The notes: a model not told the origin generated them from the sequence alone. A stretch of DNA of 64,000 nucleotides from Methylobacterium longum (GCF_022179385.1 NZ_BPQS01000002.1:186001-250000), one strand, 5' to 3'; positions 9,644 through 17,672 are shown, counted from the stretch's first letter. A program made the numbers and translations.

Positions 9644-10483
9644 TCACAGCATCGGCAGCATCCGGGGACGCGGCCCGCGCGGGAAATGGGCGTCGATCAG
9701 GGCGATCTCGGCCGCACCGAGATGCAGGTCCGCGGCGCCGGCATTCTCGACGGCGCGGCCCGGGCGGCTCGATTTGGGGATCGTGAACGTTCCGGGCAGG
9801 CGGGTGAGAAAGGCGAGGGCCACCGCGTAGGGCGTCGTCCCGTGGCCATCCGCGACACCCTGCAGCACCCGTCCGCCGGGGCTCGCCGGATCGGGGAAGT
9901 CTCCGCTGCCGAAGGGCGAGTAGCCGACCATCGCCACGCCCTGGCGCTCGCACCAGGGCAGCACCGCGTGCTCGATCGCCCGCTCGTTCAGGTGGTAGAG
10001 GACTTGATTGCAGGCGATCCGGTCCGGCCCGGCGATCGCGAGCGCCCGGTCGAGATCGTCGACGTCGAAGTTGCTGACGCCCCAGGACAGGATCTTGCCG
10101 GCTCGGCGCAGGTCCTCGAAGCCCGCGATGGTGTCCTCGAGGGCGTGCTGGCCCGGCCAGTGCAGCAGGTAGCAATCGAGCCGGTCCGTTCTCAATCGCT
10201 TCAGGGAGGCTTCGCAGGACCGCGTGACGCCGCGGCGCGTGGCGTTGCCCGGCACGACCTTCGAGACGAGAAAGATCTCTTCGCGGCAATCCGCGGTGGC
10301 GTCGGCGACGATCGCCTCGGCGTCGCCGTACATCTCCGCGGTGTCGATATGCGTCATGCCGGCGTCGATGCCGGCCCGCAGCGCGCGGATCGCGTCGGCG
10401 CGGTCCGCGCTGTCGATGTGCCACGTGCCCTGGCCGATGACCGGCACCGAGACACGCGTCGCGCCGAAGCTCCTGGCGTACAT
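9644..10483 (-). CDS. Aldo/keto reductase
   Basis: A 279-aa TIM-barrel NAD(P)H-dependent reductase of the aldo/keto reductase superfamily, group 5 / 2,5-diketogluconate-reductase-like. The catalytic tetrad is visible: Asp47 (HIDTAEMYG), Tyr52, Lys75 (LVSKV) and His108 (LLHWPG). The cofactor-binding IPKSS motif is near residue 245. The ATG at 10483 follows GGAAGGA at 9 nt. The longer frame to 10684 starts inside non-coding DNA. The gene is divergent from the nucleotide cyclase and convergent with the diguanylate cyclase. The substrate is unknown. Confidence 0.88.
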   Translation of the reverse strand: MYARSFGATRVSVPVIGQGTWHIDSADRADAIRALRAGIDAGMTHIDTAEMYGDAEAIVADATADCREEIFLVSKVVPGNATRRGVTRSCEASLKRLRTDRLDCYLLHWPGQHALEDTIAGFEDLRRAGKILSWGVSNFDVDDLDRALAIAGPDRIACNQVLYHLNERAIEHAVLPWCERQGVAMVGYSPFGSGDFPDPASPGGRVLQGVADGHGTTPYAVALAFLTRLPGTFTIPKSSRPGRAVENAGAADLHLGAAEIALIDAHFPRGPRPRMLPML

Positions 10484-10779
10484 GGCAGCGCATCCTTCCC
10501 TGTCGCGACGTTTCTTGGGGGACGGACCCCACGGGTCCGCAGCCCTGCCGGCCGGTGAGGCTTCGATCCGTCTCCGGCCGACACGCCTTACTCGCGCCAT
10601 CTTGGGGGGATGAGCAATGGGTGGCGGGCATCTGCGGCACCCAACGTCAGGCCATTGTCTGATGTCGAGTGGCGAAGCGCCCAAGTCTGCGCCTCCACGC
10701 GCCGCGCCCTCGCGCGCCGGCAGCGTGGAATTCGGCCCCGGGGCGCGGTCTGTCCGTTGGCGATGCTGGAGATGCGCCG

Positions 10780-11853
10780 ATGCTGCCGGCCCACCGGATG
10801 TTCTGGGTGCTGATCCTCCTGGCCGCTGCCGGCGCCGGACTGCTCTACAACATCATCTTCGCGGCGGGTGCCTCGCCGCTCGCCGGGTTCACCTACGGCA
10901 TCTGCATGGGCGCGACGGTGCTGGCCTTCGACCGCGGCCTGATCCTGGCGGGATTGCAGGCCCGGATCCGGCGTTTCCCGGCCTGGCTCTACGTTCCGGC
11001 TGCCGAACTGGCCTACGTGCTGATGATCATGGCCGGCAACGCGATCGGCGGCTTGGTCGTCTGGGCCCTGGCCCTCACACCCGACGACTTGCCTACGGCG
11101 ACCCACATGACGGCGCGCGTCCTCGCCTATGCGCTGGCCGTGTCGGGGCTCCTCGTCTTCGTGATCCGGATGCGCGACCTCATCGGCGGCGAGGTCTTCG
11201 TGAACTTCATGATCGGCCGGTACCACAAGCCGGTGGCCGAGGAGCGGATCTTCCTGTTCCTCGACGTCGTGGGTTCCACCGCGTTCGCGGAGGCGCACGG
11301 TGACCTGCGCGCTCAGGAATATCTCGGCGCGGTCTTCGCGACGCTGGCCGAGCCGGTGCGGCGCAACGGCGGATCCGTCGACGATTACGTCGGCGACCTC
11401 GCCATGGTGACGTGGCCGATGACCCGTGGCCTGAAGGATGCGCGCTGCGTGACCTGCCTGTTCGACGTGATCGACCGCATCGAGGCCGATGCCGCCGCCT
11501 GGACGGTGCGGTTCGGCACCGTGCCGCGGCTGCGGGCGGCGCTGCACGGGGGATCCGTGGTCACGGCCGAAGTCGGCGTCGACCGGCACAAGATCGCGTA
11601 TTTCGGCGACGCCGTGAACGTGACCTCGCGGATCGAAGCCCTGTGCCGTCCCCTCGGCGTGGGCATCCTCATCTCGCAGGACCTCCTCGAGCGGCTGCCG
11701 CGCCTGCCGGCGGGGATCCGCGCGCGCTCGTTGGGCGCCCATGCCCTGCGCGGCCGCGGCGCCCCGCTGGCGGTGGCAACCCTGGAGCGGAGCCCGGCGG
11801 ATGCGGCATCGGTCGAGGATCTGGCGCCGCGCCGCGCGGTGGCAGCCCGCTGA
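10780..11853 (+). CDS. Class III adenylate/guanylate cyclase, membrane-bound
   Basis: A 357-aa protein with four or five hydrophobic helices in residues 1-130, followed by a class III nucleotide cyclase domain. Metal-binding aspartates sit in LFLDVVGST and YVGDLAMV, and the transition-state Asn and Arg in YFGDAVNVTSRIEA. The product is probably cAMP, but the sequence does not settle ATP versus GTP. The ATG at 10780 is preceded by GGAG at a normal distance; longer upstream frames look non-coding. Its stop overlaps the start of the next gene (TGATG), so the two are translationally coupled. Confidence 0.85.
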   Translation: MLPAHRMFWVLILLAAAGAGLLYNIIFAAGASPLAGFTYGICMGATVLAFDRGLILAGLQARIRRFPAWLYVPAAELAYVLMIMAGNAIGGLVVWALALTPDDLPTATHMTARVLAYALAVSGLLVFVIRMRDLIGGEVFVNFMIGRYHKPVAEERIFLFLDVVGSTAFAEAHGDLRAQEYLGAVFATLAEPVRRNGGSVDDYVGDLAMVTWPMTRGLKDARCVTCLFDVIDRIEADAAAWTVRFGTVPRLRAALHGGSVVTAEVGVDRHKIAYFGDAVNVTSRIEALCRPLGVGILISQDLLERLPRLPAGIRARSLGAHALRGRGAPLAVATLERSPADAASVEDLAPRRAVAAR

Positions 11854-12056
11854 TGGAAACGGCCGGCGGATCGCGCGCGATCATCCTGACGAGCGCCAAG
11901 ATGGCGCTGCGCTTTGGCATGCCGCTGATCGGGTTGATCATCCTGGGAGACGCCGTCGTGCGCTCGGTGGGCGGCGACATCGAGCACTGGCAGTTCGCCT
12001 TCGGCGCGCTCTTCATCCTCGCGGGCTTCGCGTCGAAGCTGGTGCCGCGGCCGTGA
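11853..12056 (+). CDS. Small membrane protein coupled to the cyclase
   Basis: A 67-aa protein with two hydrophobic segments (roughly 17-36 and 46-62) separated by a short acidic-containing loop. I know no named family for it. Its ATG overlaps the cyclase stop, and its own stop overlaps the GTG of the following YaiI gene (GTGA). It is therefore the middle member of a three-gene translationally coupled unit. It could assist membrane insertion or regulation of the cyclase; this is inference from coupling only. Confidence 0.7.
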   Translation: METAGGSRAIILTSAKMALRFGMPLIGLIILGDAVVRSVGGDIEHWQFAFGALFILAGFASKLVPRP

Positions 12057-12535
12057 GCGGGGCGACGGGGGCGCCCCCGATCTACCTCGACGCCGATGCC
12101 TGCCCGGTCAAGGACGAGACCTACCGGGTGGCCGCGCGCTACGGCTCCACGGTCCACGTGGTCGCCAACAGCGTGCTGAACCTGCCGCGCGAGCCCTGGA
12201 TCATGCGTGTGGTCGTCGGCTCCGCCCTCGACGCCGCCGACGACTGGATCGCCGAGCGGGCCGGGCCGGGCAGCATCGTGCTCACGGCCGACGTGCCGCT
12301 GGCCGCGCGCTGCGTGAAAGCCGGGGCCACGGTGCTGGCCTTCACGGGGAAGCCCTTCAGCGAGGCCTCGATCGGCATGGCCCTCGCGACCCGCGACCTG
12401 ATGCAGTCCCTCCGCGAGGCCGGAACGATCACCGGCGGCCCGAATCCGTTCTCCCGCGCCGACCGCTCGGCGTTCCTGTCGGCCCTCGACCGCGCCGTGA
12501 ATCGAATCCTGCGGGACCGTCCGAAGGCCGTCTGA
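12053..12535 (+). CDS. YaiI/YqxD family protein (DUF188, UPF0178)
   Basis: A 160-aa protein starting at a GTG that overlaps the previous stop. It carries the family signature YLDADACPVKDE at the N-terminus, then VVANS, LTADVPLA (a PIN-like acidic site) and the C-terminal GGPNPFSRADRSAFLSALD. The family has a PIN-like nuclease fold with clustered acidic residues; its biological role is not established. Length is typical (about 150-160 aa). Coupling to a nucleotide cyclase is not an arrangement I recognise for this family. Confidence 0.9.
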   Translation: MSGATGAPPIYLDADACPVKDETYRVAARYGSTVHVVANSVLNLPREPWIMRVVVGSALDAADDWIAERAGPGSIVLTADVPLAARCVKAGATVLAFTGKPFSEASIGMALATRDLMQSLREAGTITGGPNPFSRADRSAFLSALDRAVNRILRDRPKAV

Positions 12536-12548
12536 GCGCGGGCGGGTG

Positions 12549-12812
12549 CTAGTCCTGAAGGCTCGGTACGAGCGCCTTCAACGCCTCGTTGATGCGGTCC
12601 TGCCAGCCGGGTCCGTCCTTCTGGAAATGCGTCAGCACGGCGCTGTCCAGGCGTAGGGAGACCATCTCGCGCGCAGCCGGCACGGCGGCAGGCCGCGGAG
12701 CCGGCGGTGGCGGCGGCGGGGCGGCGGGTTTCGGTGTGGTGGCGGCCCGGAAGGCCGCCTCTGCTGCCGCCCGCGGGTCACTGAAGCGGCGGCGATTGCG
12801 ATCCTCGGCCAT
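12549..12812 (-). CDS. BrnA-like antitoxin family protein, apparently orphan
   Basis: An 87-aa protein. The C-terminal half, VSLRLDSAVLTHF followed by GPGWQDRINEALK, is the ribbon-helix-helix region of the BrnA family, the antitoxin of BrnT/BrnA pairs. The N-terminal half is a low-complexity Pro/Ala linker (about residues 28-47) after a basic start. No BrnT toxin gene, which normally precedes brnA, is adjacent. The neighbour 6 nt upstream is a Lys/Ala-rich protein, so it may act as a free DNA-binding regulator. Cotranscription with the upstream gene is likely. Confidence 0.7.
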   Translation of the reverse strand: MAEDRNRRRFSDPRAAAEAAFRAATTPKPAAPPPPPPAPRPAAVPAAREMVSLRLDSAVLTHFQKDGPGWQDRINEALKALVPSLQD

Positions 12813-12818
12813 CGGCCA

Positions 12819-13160
12819 CTAATCCTTCGCGGCAGTCTTCTTCGGCGCTGCCTTCTTGGGCGCGCTCTTGCCCGCGCCCTTTCCGGCGCTCTTCGCAGCA
12901 GACTTCGCTTCCTTCTCGGCCGCCTTCGTCTGCGCGTCAGCGGCTTCCTTGGCTAACCGCAGGGAGCGCAGCCGGACGGTCCGCTCGTCGACCGCCTTGA
13001 TGGCCGCATGATGCTCCGCCATCGCCTGGGCACCCTCACGGGCCATCCGTTCGGCTCGTTCGGCGCGCTCAGCCCGGTTGTCGGCCCGCGTCTTCGCTTC
13101 CGCTTCCGCGTCGCGGACGGAATTTTCCTCGTCGAGGTCGAACTCAGTATCGTCGCTCAT
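12819..13160 (-). CDS. Lys/Ala-rich hypothetical protein with histone-H1-like tail
   Basis: A 113-aa protein. It has an acidic start (MSDDTEFDLDEENS), then an Ala/Glu/Arg helical stretch (about 20-85, likely coiled coil) and a Lys/Ala/Pro tail (about 86-113) resembling histone-H1-like or AlgP tails that bind DNA. There are no cysteines and no signal peptide. It is followed 6 nt later by the BrnA-like gene. DNA association is suggested by composition only. Confidence 0.65.
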   Translation of the reverse strand: MSDDTEFDLDEENSVRDAEAEAKTRADNRAERAERAERMAREGAQAMAEHHAAIKAVDERTVRLRSLRLAKEAADAQTKAAEKEAKSAAKSAGKGAGKSAPKKAAPKKTAAKD

Positions 13161-13448
13161 CCTATCCCTTTCACCCCGGCTCAGCTCCTCCGACCTCCCG
13201 CCTGCTCGGGTCGGTGACTGGGCGGGTCCGGCCTGTTCGGAGGGGAGGAGAAAGGCCGGGTGATCCTCCCCGCGCCATCGTCGAACGCGCGCAGGGGCTA
13301 ATTCAGGAAGGCTTTAGCATGCGGGTCGGTCCGATGGCGAATCCGGCGGGCCTCGTCGGTCCGCCAACGCACAATATTCGTGAGCGGCACGAAGGAGATC
13401 GGCCGACACGCCGTCGTCCCCAGTCAGCCGGGCGTTGTGACGCTGGTT

Positions 13449-14444
13449 CTACCGCACGCGGAAGTTGAGCGGTATCGATACCGACAGGCTCGACTGCGTC
13501 ACGCCGGGCGGGGCCGGCGGAAGGCTGCCCCGCACGGCCGAGAGGGCGGCGCTGTCGATCTGACCTACGCCGCTCGACCGTGCGAGGCCCGCGCTCGTGA
13601 CCTGCCCCGAACGCATGACCGTGAAACGCACGGTCGCGGTGCCGCCGCTGGTGCCGCTCGCGGCGCCGGCGTTCATACGGCCGTGGATCGCCGCGCTGAT
13701 CGCGCCCGTCCACTGTCGCATGGCGCTCGGATCGTTGCCCGCGGCGGCGCGGCCGGCGGCGTTCTGGCGGGAGGCGGACGCCGAGTTGCGGGCCTCCGCG
13801 CCCTCCTGAGCCTTGGCCTGACGCGCCTTGGCCTCCCGGGCCGCCTTCGCCTTGGCCTCGCGGATCTCCTCGAGGCGCTCCTGCCGGGCCTCCTCGCGCT
13901 TCTCCTCGCGCAGCTTCTCCTCCCGGATCTTCCGCAGCTTGGCCTCACGCTCGGCCTTCAGCTTGGCCGGATCCGGCACCGGCTTCGGCGGATCCTCGGT
14001 CTTGGCGATCTCGGCGGGTGGCGGCGCGAGGGGCTCGGCGGTTTCCGCCGTGGAGGTGATGACCTGGCTCTGCGAGTCGACGGGCTGCGCTTCCGGCGGA
14101 GGCTCGACGGCCTGGACATCCTCCGGCTTCACCTCGGTCATCTCCGGGGGCGGGGGCTGCGCGGCGTCGTCGGGCGGCAGATCGACCGGCTTCGTCTCCG
14201 GCGGAGCGGCCTGGCTCATCTGCTGCTCCGCGGGAGCCTCGGTCGCCGCGTCGGTCATGACCGGCGCGAGATCGACGGTGATCTGTTGCTCGCCGGGCGG
14301 CGACGGGGGCGAGAGCTGCAGGAACATGGCGGCAACCAAGGCAAGGCCGTGCAACGCCAGGGCGACCAGGAAGGCCGCGACCAGCCCGGACGGGCGGCGC
14401 GCGCCGAAATCCTCAGACGGGTCAGTCGACGTGAAGGTGCTCAT
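13449..14444 (-). CDS. tonB: TonB family protein
   Basis: A 331-aa energy transducer linking the inner-membrane ExbBD motor to outer-membrane receptors. A single N-terminal membrane helix covers about residues 20-42. A long proline- and glutamate-rich spacer follows (about 60-165), then a Lys/Arg/Glu/Ala stretch (about 165-220) that is probably helical. The TonB C-terminal domain covers about 245-331 (ATVRFTVMRSGQVTSAGLAR and a final SIPLNFRVR). It is the last gene of the exbB-exbD-tonB run, 4 nt after exbD. No receptor gene lies nearby, so the substrate is not indicated. Confidence 0.88.
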   Translation of the reverse strand: MSTFTSTDPSEDFGARRPSGLVAAFLVALALHGLALVAAMFLQLSPPSPPGEQQITVDLAPVMTDAATEAPAEQQMSQAAPPETKPVDLPPDDAAQPPPPEMTEVKPEDVQAVEPPPEAQPVDSQSQVITSTAETAEPLAPPPAEIAKTEDPPKPVPDPAKLKAEREAKLRKIREEKLREEKREEARQERLEEIREAKAKAAREAKARQAKAQEGAEARNSASASRQNAAGRAAAGNDPSAMRQWTGAISAAIHGRMNAGAASGTSGGTATVRFTVMRSGQVTSAGLARSSGVGQIDSAALSAVRGSLPPAPPGVTQSSLSVSIPLNFRVR

Positions 14445-14448
14445 CGGT

Positions 14449-14919
14449 TCAGCGTGCGGTCCCTGCCGGAGCGGCGGGCGATGCCGCGGCGCCGCCGGAC
14501 GACTGCGCGATCAGCGACACCTTGGTGAAGCCGGCCTGGCCCACGAGGCCCATGACCTCCATCACCTTGCCGTAGGGCACGTCGCGGTCGCCGCGCACCA
14601 GGATCACCTGGTCCTTGTCGGCGGCCGCCATCTCGCGCAGGCGCGGCACGATGCTCTCCATCGTGAAAACCTCCTTGGCGATCGAGGGCTTGCCGTCCTT
14701 GTCGACCGTGACCTCCTGGGGCTTCTTGGACTGGGCGACCTTGGGGGCCGACGTCTTCGGCAGCTGCACCGGCACGCCGGTGGTCATCAGTGGGGCGGCG
14801 ACCATGAAGATGATCAGCAGAACGAGCATCACGTCGACCATCGGGGTCACGTTGATCTCGGACATCGGCATGTCGTCGAGCTCGTCCTCGTCGCTCGCGC
14901 GAAGGGATCCCATCGCCAT
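14449..14919 (-). CDS. exbD: Biopolymer transport protein ExbD/TolR
   Basis: A 156-aa ion-channel partner of ExbB. It has a short cytoplasmic start, one membrane helix with the conserved acidic residue (INVTPMVDVMLVLLIIFMV; Asp of VDVM is the proton site), and a periplasmic domain from about residue 45. It ends with an Ala/Pro-rich tail. ExbD and TolR are close relatives; the adjacent TonB-type gene and absence of tolB/pal favour ExbD. It sits between exbB (54 nt upstream) and tonB (4 nt downstream). Confidence 0.88.
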   Translation of the reverse strand: MAMGSLRASDEDELDDMPMSEINVTPMVDVMLVLLIIFMVAAPLMTTGVPVQLPKTSAPKVAQSKKPQEVTVDKDGKPSIAKEVFTMESIVPRLREMAAADKDQVILVRGDRDVPYGKVMEVMGLVGQAGFTKVSLIAQSSGGAAASPAAPAGTAR

Positions 14920-14973
14920 GAGGCGTCTCCGGTTCCGGTGCGTTCGGCCCGTGCGGGCGGGCGCGGGAGGGGC

Positions 14974-15669
14974 TTACTCGGCCGCGGCGCGGTGGGCCGC
15001 CCCCGCGCGATCGCGGGCGAGGCGGTTTCCGAGCACCGAGATGTAGGAGGCGAACGTGCTCTGGACCGAACCCACGTCGCTCGACAGCTTGTTGTAGGCC
15101 ATCACGGCGGGGATCGCGACGACGAGGCCGATCGCGGTGGCGAACAGCGCCTCCGCGATGCCGGGGGCCACCACGGCGAGGGACGTGTCCTGGCTGCGGG
15201 CGATGGACGAGAACGAGTTCATGATGCCCCAGACGGTGCCGAAGAGGCCCACGAACGGTGCCGTCGAGCCGGACGTCGCCAGCAGCGACAGGCCGGTCCG
15301 CAACTTCTTCACCTCCAGCGTGAGGGCGCCCTTCATGGCGCGCTCGATCCGTTCGCGGCGCTCCGCCCGCGTCTCGGAGGAGTCCTGATCGCGCCAGGCG
15401 TCGAGGGCTGCCTTCACCACGTGCCCGGCGATGCCGCGATGTTCGCCGTCGAGGCTCCCGCCGGAGCGCACGAGCGTGGCGAAGGCCTTGGCCTGCCGCC
15501 GCGCCGCGGCCAGCCGGATCACCTTGTCGAACACCACCGTCCAGCAGGCGATCGAGGCGACGACCAGCAGGATCATGACCCCCTTCACGATCGGATCGGC
15601 CTGGAGGAACAGGCCGATGAAGGAGAAGTCGTGGGCGGCCTCGATCGGGGCGGCTTGTGTCGGGTCCAT
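14974..15669 (-). CDS. exbB: Biopolymer transport protein ExbB/TolQ
   Basis: A 231-aa inner-membrane protein with three hydrophobic helices (about 27-48, 132-155, 178-200), the arrangement of ExbB/TolQ/MotA. The helix around GLFGTVWGIMNSF and the following APGIAEALFATAIGLVVAIPAV carry the family Thr/Ala pattern of the proton channel. It is first of the exbB-exbD-tonB run. No Fur-type box was recognised in the 130 nt upstream. The short N-terminal region fits the shorter alphaproteobacterial form. Confidence 0.9.
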   Translation of the reverse strand: MDPTQAAPIEAAHDFSFIGLFLQADPIVKGVMILLVVASIACWTVVFDKVIRLAAARRQAKAFATLVRSGGSLDGEHRGIAGHVVKAALDAWRDQDSSETRAERRERIERAMKGALTLEVKKLRTGLSLLATSGSTAPFVGLFGTVWGIMNSFSSIARSQDTSLAVVAPGIAEALFATAIGLVVAIPAVMAYNKLSSDVGSVQSTFASYISVLGNRLARDRAGAAHRAAAE

Positions 15670-15741
15670 CGCGGGCTCCTGGCGTTCAATTTCGAGCGGC
15701 CCTGGGCCGCGGTCGAATCGGGGTGCGGCGAAAGCCGCTGA

Positions 15742-15769
15742 CCGCCCGGCAGCCGTCGCCGCCGGGCGG
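15742..15769 (-). terminator. GC hairpin between the secreted protein gene and exbB
   Basis: CCGCCCGGC and GCCGGGCGG form a perfect 9-bp stem with a 10-nt loop, 30 nt beyond the stop of the upstream minus-strand gene. No T-run follows on the minus strand, so it may be a weak terminator or a barrier that separates the two units. Confidence 0.45.
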
Positions 15770-15800
15770 TTGGATCTCGACGATCCTCAACTCATCCGCC

Positions 15801-16277
15801 TCAGCGGTCGAACGGAAGTCCGGCCTTGGTCTCGGTCTCGGTGCGTTCGAGGCAGGCCTCCCGGGCGGCATCGCCGCCGTCGCAGGCCAGTACGTCGTTC
15901 AGCAGCACGCGGCCGACCTTGTTGCAGGCGATTCCCGGGAAATCGAAAATCTTCACGGTGGTCTTGCGGGGCGGAAGCGGCCCGAGCTCGACCGCCACGC
16001 GCTTCTGCGCCACGCCCTCCGTGTCGAAAGCGAAGAGGTCGACCTTGTAGGATTTGAGGCCGGCACCCTTCGAATTGTCGATCACCATCGTGATCCGGCA
16101 GGATTCCCCGGTGGTCTCGACCTTGTTGAGCTGCAGCCTGAGCGGCGCGGCCTTCTCGGGAGCCTCCTGGGACAGCGCCGAGACGATGAGGAGCGCCGAG
16201 AGCGCGCAGCAGGCCGCCATGTCGACGGCGATCCGCCCGACACGTCGACGGTACAGGGGAACACGCAGGGCAAGCAC
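15801..16277 (-). CDS. Hypothetical secreted protein
   Basis: A 158-aa protein if started at the GTG at 16277, which gives a basic n-region (PLYRRRVGR) and a hydrophobic core ACCALSALLIVSAL, a plausible signal peptide. An AGAGGA lies about 10 nt before this GTG. The mature part is beta-rich, with a conserved-looking FPGIACNKVGRVLLNDVLAC containing two cysteines that could pair in the periplasm. No family is recognised. The frame extends to 16592, but that region has no signal and overlaps the next gene. Confidence 0.6.
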   Translation of the reverse strand: MLALRVPLYRRRVGRIAVDMAACCALSALLIVSALSQEAPEKAAPLRLQLNKVETTGESCRITMVIDNSKGAGLKSYKVDLFAFDTEGVAQKRVAVELGPLPPRKTTVKIFDFPGIACNKVGRVLLNDVLACDGGDAAREACLERTETETKAGLPFDR

Positions 16278-16351
16278 CGACCGGTTTTCCTCTTCCACTC
16301 CAGCCCGACCGCACGGCGCGAGCCGCTCTGCCGGTTTGATGATGCGACGAC

Positions 16352-16843
16352 TCAGTGCAGCACGGCACCGCCGGGACGCGTCGTCGGCGCGAGGCGCGCG
16401 GCGGCCGCGTCCATCGGCCCGGCGGCCGCGCGGACGGCCGCCACGAGTCGGGGCGCAGCCTCGCGCCCGGTGAGTTCGGCCGCGGCCTCCTCCAGATCCG
16501 CCCAGAGCCGCCGCCGCCCCCGGTTGATCAGGTTGACCAGCGCGCATTCGTGACCGGTCACCCGGCAGCAGCTCGCCGGCATGAACGACCAATCGTCGTC
16601 ACGCTCCACCCGCAGGGCGCGGACGATCGCGACCACGCAGGCGACGAAGCGGCAGCCTTCCGCCGCCCCGAGCAGCTGCTCCGCGCCGTCGAAGGCCGCG
16701 TTCCAGCACGCCACGTCGCTCGTCATGTAGCCGGCCGCCACGAAGCGGGCTACCGATAAGGCCAGGATGTCGGCCTCGTCGCCGCACACGTCGGCGACGC
16801 GCCGCAACGCCACGTGCTCCACCGGGCTCGAAGGCGCGCTCAT
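16352..16843 (-). CDS. Hypothetical protein, Cys-containing helical
   Basis: A 163-aa predicted soluble helical protein from the ATG at 16843 (MSAPSSPVEH). It has cysteines at DVCGDE, DVACWN, GCRFVAC and PASCCRVTGHEC, an unusually high number for this genome. The final CC..HEC cluster could bind metal. No family is recognised. A longer start at 16939 adds a His-rich stretch with doubtful coding character. It lies 74 nt before the secreted-protein gene on the same strand and may be cotranscribed with it. Confidence 0.6.
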   Translation of the reverse strand: MSAPSSPVEHVALRRVADVCGDEADILALSVARFVAAGYMTSDVACWNAAFDGAEQLLGAAEGCRFVACVVAIVRALRVERDDDWSFMPASCCRVTGHECALVNLINRGRRRLWADLEEAAAELTGREAAPRLVAAVRAAAGPMDAAAARLAPTTRPGGAVLH

Positions 16844-17080
16844 GGGCTCTGATGCCTCGCGGTGCGATGGTGGGTGGAAATCCGCGTGGGGCGGATGCGT
16901 GTCAGCCGCGGCAGTATCCATCGCCGCCGCAGGGATCAAGGCCCAGCGAGAAAATCAGAGCAGTTCCAAACTGTTACGTGAAAGCGTAGCTGTCTCGCGT
17001 CTTGCGTAAATATCCTAGAATTTCTTGCCGCTTATTCCTGAACACTGCCCCTGGCCCCACCGAACAAATGGGGCGTGTCC

Positions 17081-17109
17081 CTTGATGGCCCGGAAACCCT
17101 TGGCCATAT
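17081..17109 (+). promoter_or_regulatory. Candidate RpoH (heat-shock) promoter of hsp20
   Basis: CTTGAT at 17081-17086 and CCATAT at 17104-17109 are separated by exactly 17 nt. This resembles the alphaproteobacterial sigma-32 pattern (CTTGAC, then CCTATAT-like). The predicted start near 17116 would give a leader of about 115 nt before the hsp20 ATG, a usual length for ROSE-type thermometers. Confidence 0.5.
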
Positions 17110-17116
17110 CCTTGAA

Positions 17117-17231
17117 TCGCCGCGGCACCCCGCCCGGTGGAGCGCTGTCCCGTGCGGGCTCCCTTTCGCTGAGGTGCTCGAAGAGCCCCGGGGTGCGGCA
17201 AGTCCCGGGGATCGGAGGCCTCGCCTTCTGG
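17117..17231 (+). promoter_or_regulatory. Structured hsp20 leader, ROSE-like RNA thermometer candidate
   Basis: The leader can fold into consecutive hairpins. GGAGC/GCTCC occurs at about 17139-17162. CCCCGGG/CCCGGGG at about 17186-17210 is a 7-bp stem with an 11-nt loop. A terminal stem forms between GGAGGC (17214-17219) and GCCTTC (17223-17228) with one G-U pair. The last stem would hide the GGAGG ribosome site just before the ATG and could melt on heating. This is a fold drawn by eye; no energy was computed. Confidence 0.42.
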
Positions 17232-17672
17232 ATGACGGCCGCGATGACACGAACCTCACCCTTCGGGCATCCCTTCCTGCTCGGCTTCGATGAGATCGAG
17301 CAGGCCCTCGACCGGGTCTCCAAGGCCGCCAACGACGGTTATCCGCCCTACAACATCGAGCGTCTGCCGCGGACCGAGAGTGAGCCCGAGCGCCTGCGCA
17401 TCACCCTGGCGGTGGCCGGCTTCACCCGCGAACAGCTCGACGTGATGCTGGAGGAGAGCCAGCTCGTGGTCCGCGGGCGGCAGGTCGACGAGCGCGAGCG
17501 TCAGTTCCTCCACCGCGGCATTGCGGCGCGCCAGTTCCAGCGAACCTTTCTCCTCGCGGACGGCATGGAGGTGCTGGGAGCCGACCTCGCCAACGGTCTC
17601 CTGTCCATCGACCTCGTGCGTCCCGAGCCGGACCGGATCGTGCGCAAGATCGACATCGGCGCGCGCGGCTGA
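17232..17672 (+). CDS. Small heat-shock protein Hsp20
   Basis: A 146-aa alpha-crystallin-type chaperone that holds unfolding proteins. A short N-terminal arm (FGHPFLLGFDEIEQAL) precedes the crystallin domain (about 40-135): YNIERLPRTE, LRITLAVAGF, LVVRGRQ, FLHRGIAARQFQRTF and the conserved LANGLLSIDL. The C-terminal IxI-type anchor is replaced by IVRKIDIG. ATGs at 17232 and 17244 are both possible. A DUF1150 gene follows 97 nt downstream, a pairing common in Rhizobiales. An RpoH-like promoter and structured leader lie upstream. Confidence 0.9.
   Translation: MTAAMTRTSPFGHPFLLGFDEIEQALDRVSKAANDGYPPYNIERLPRTESEPERLRITLAVAGFTREQLDVMLEESQLVVRGRQVDERERQFLHRGIAARQFQRTFLLADGMEVLGADLANGLLSIDLVRPEPDRIVRKIDIGARG

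Noticed and set aside
7716..10640. 974-codon minus-strand frame spanning the diguanylate cyclase and part of the aldo/keto reductase
   Set aside because: It is open only because of high GC; it is antisense to a complete GGDEF gene and shows no domain.
13828..15741. 637-codon plus-strand frame opposite exbB-exbD-tonB
   Set aside because: It is antisense to three recognised genes and low-complexity throughout.
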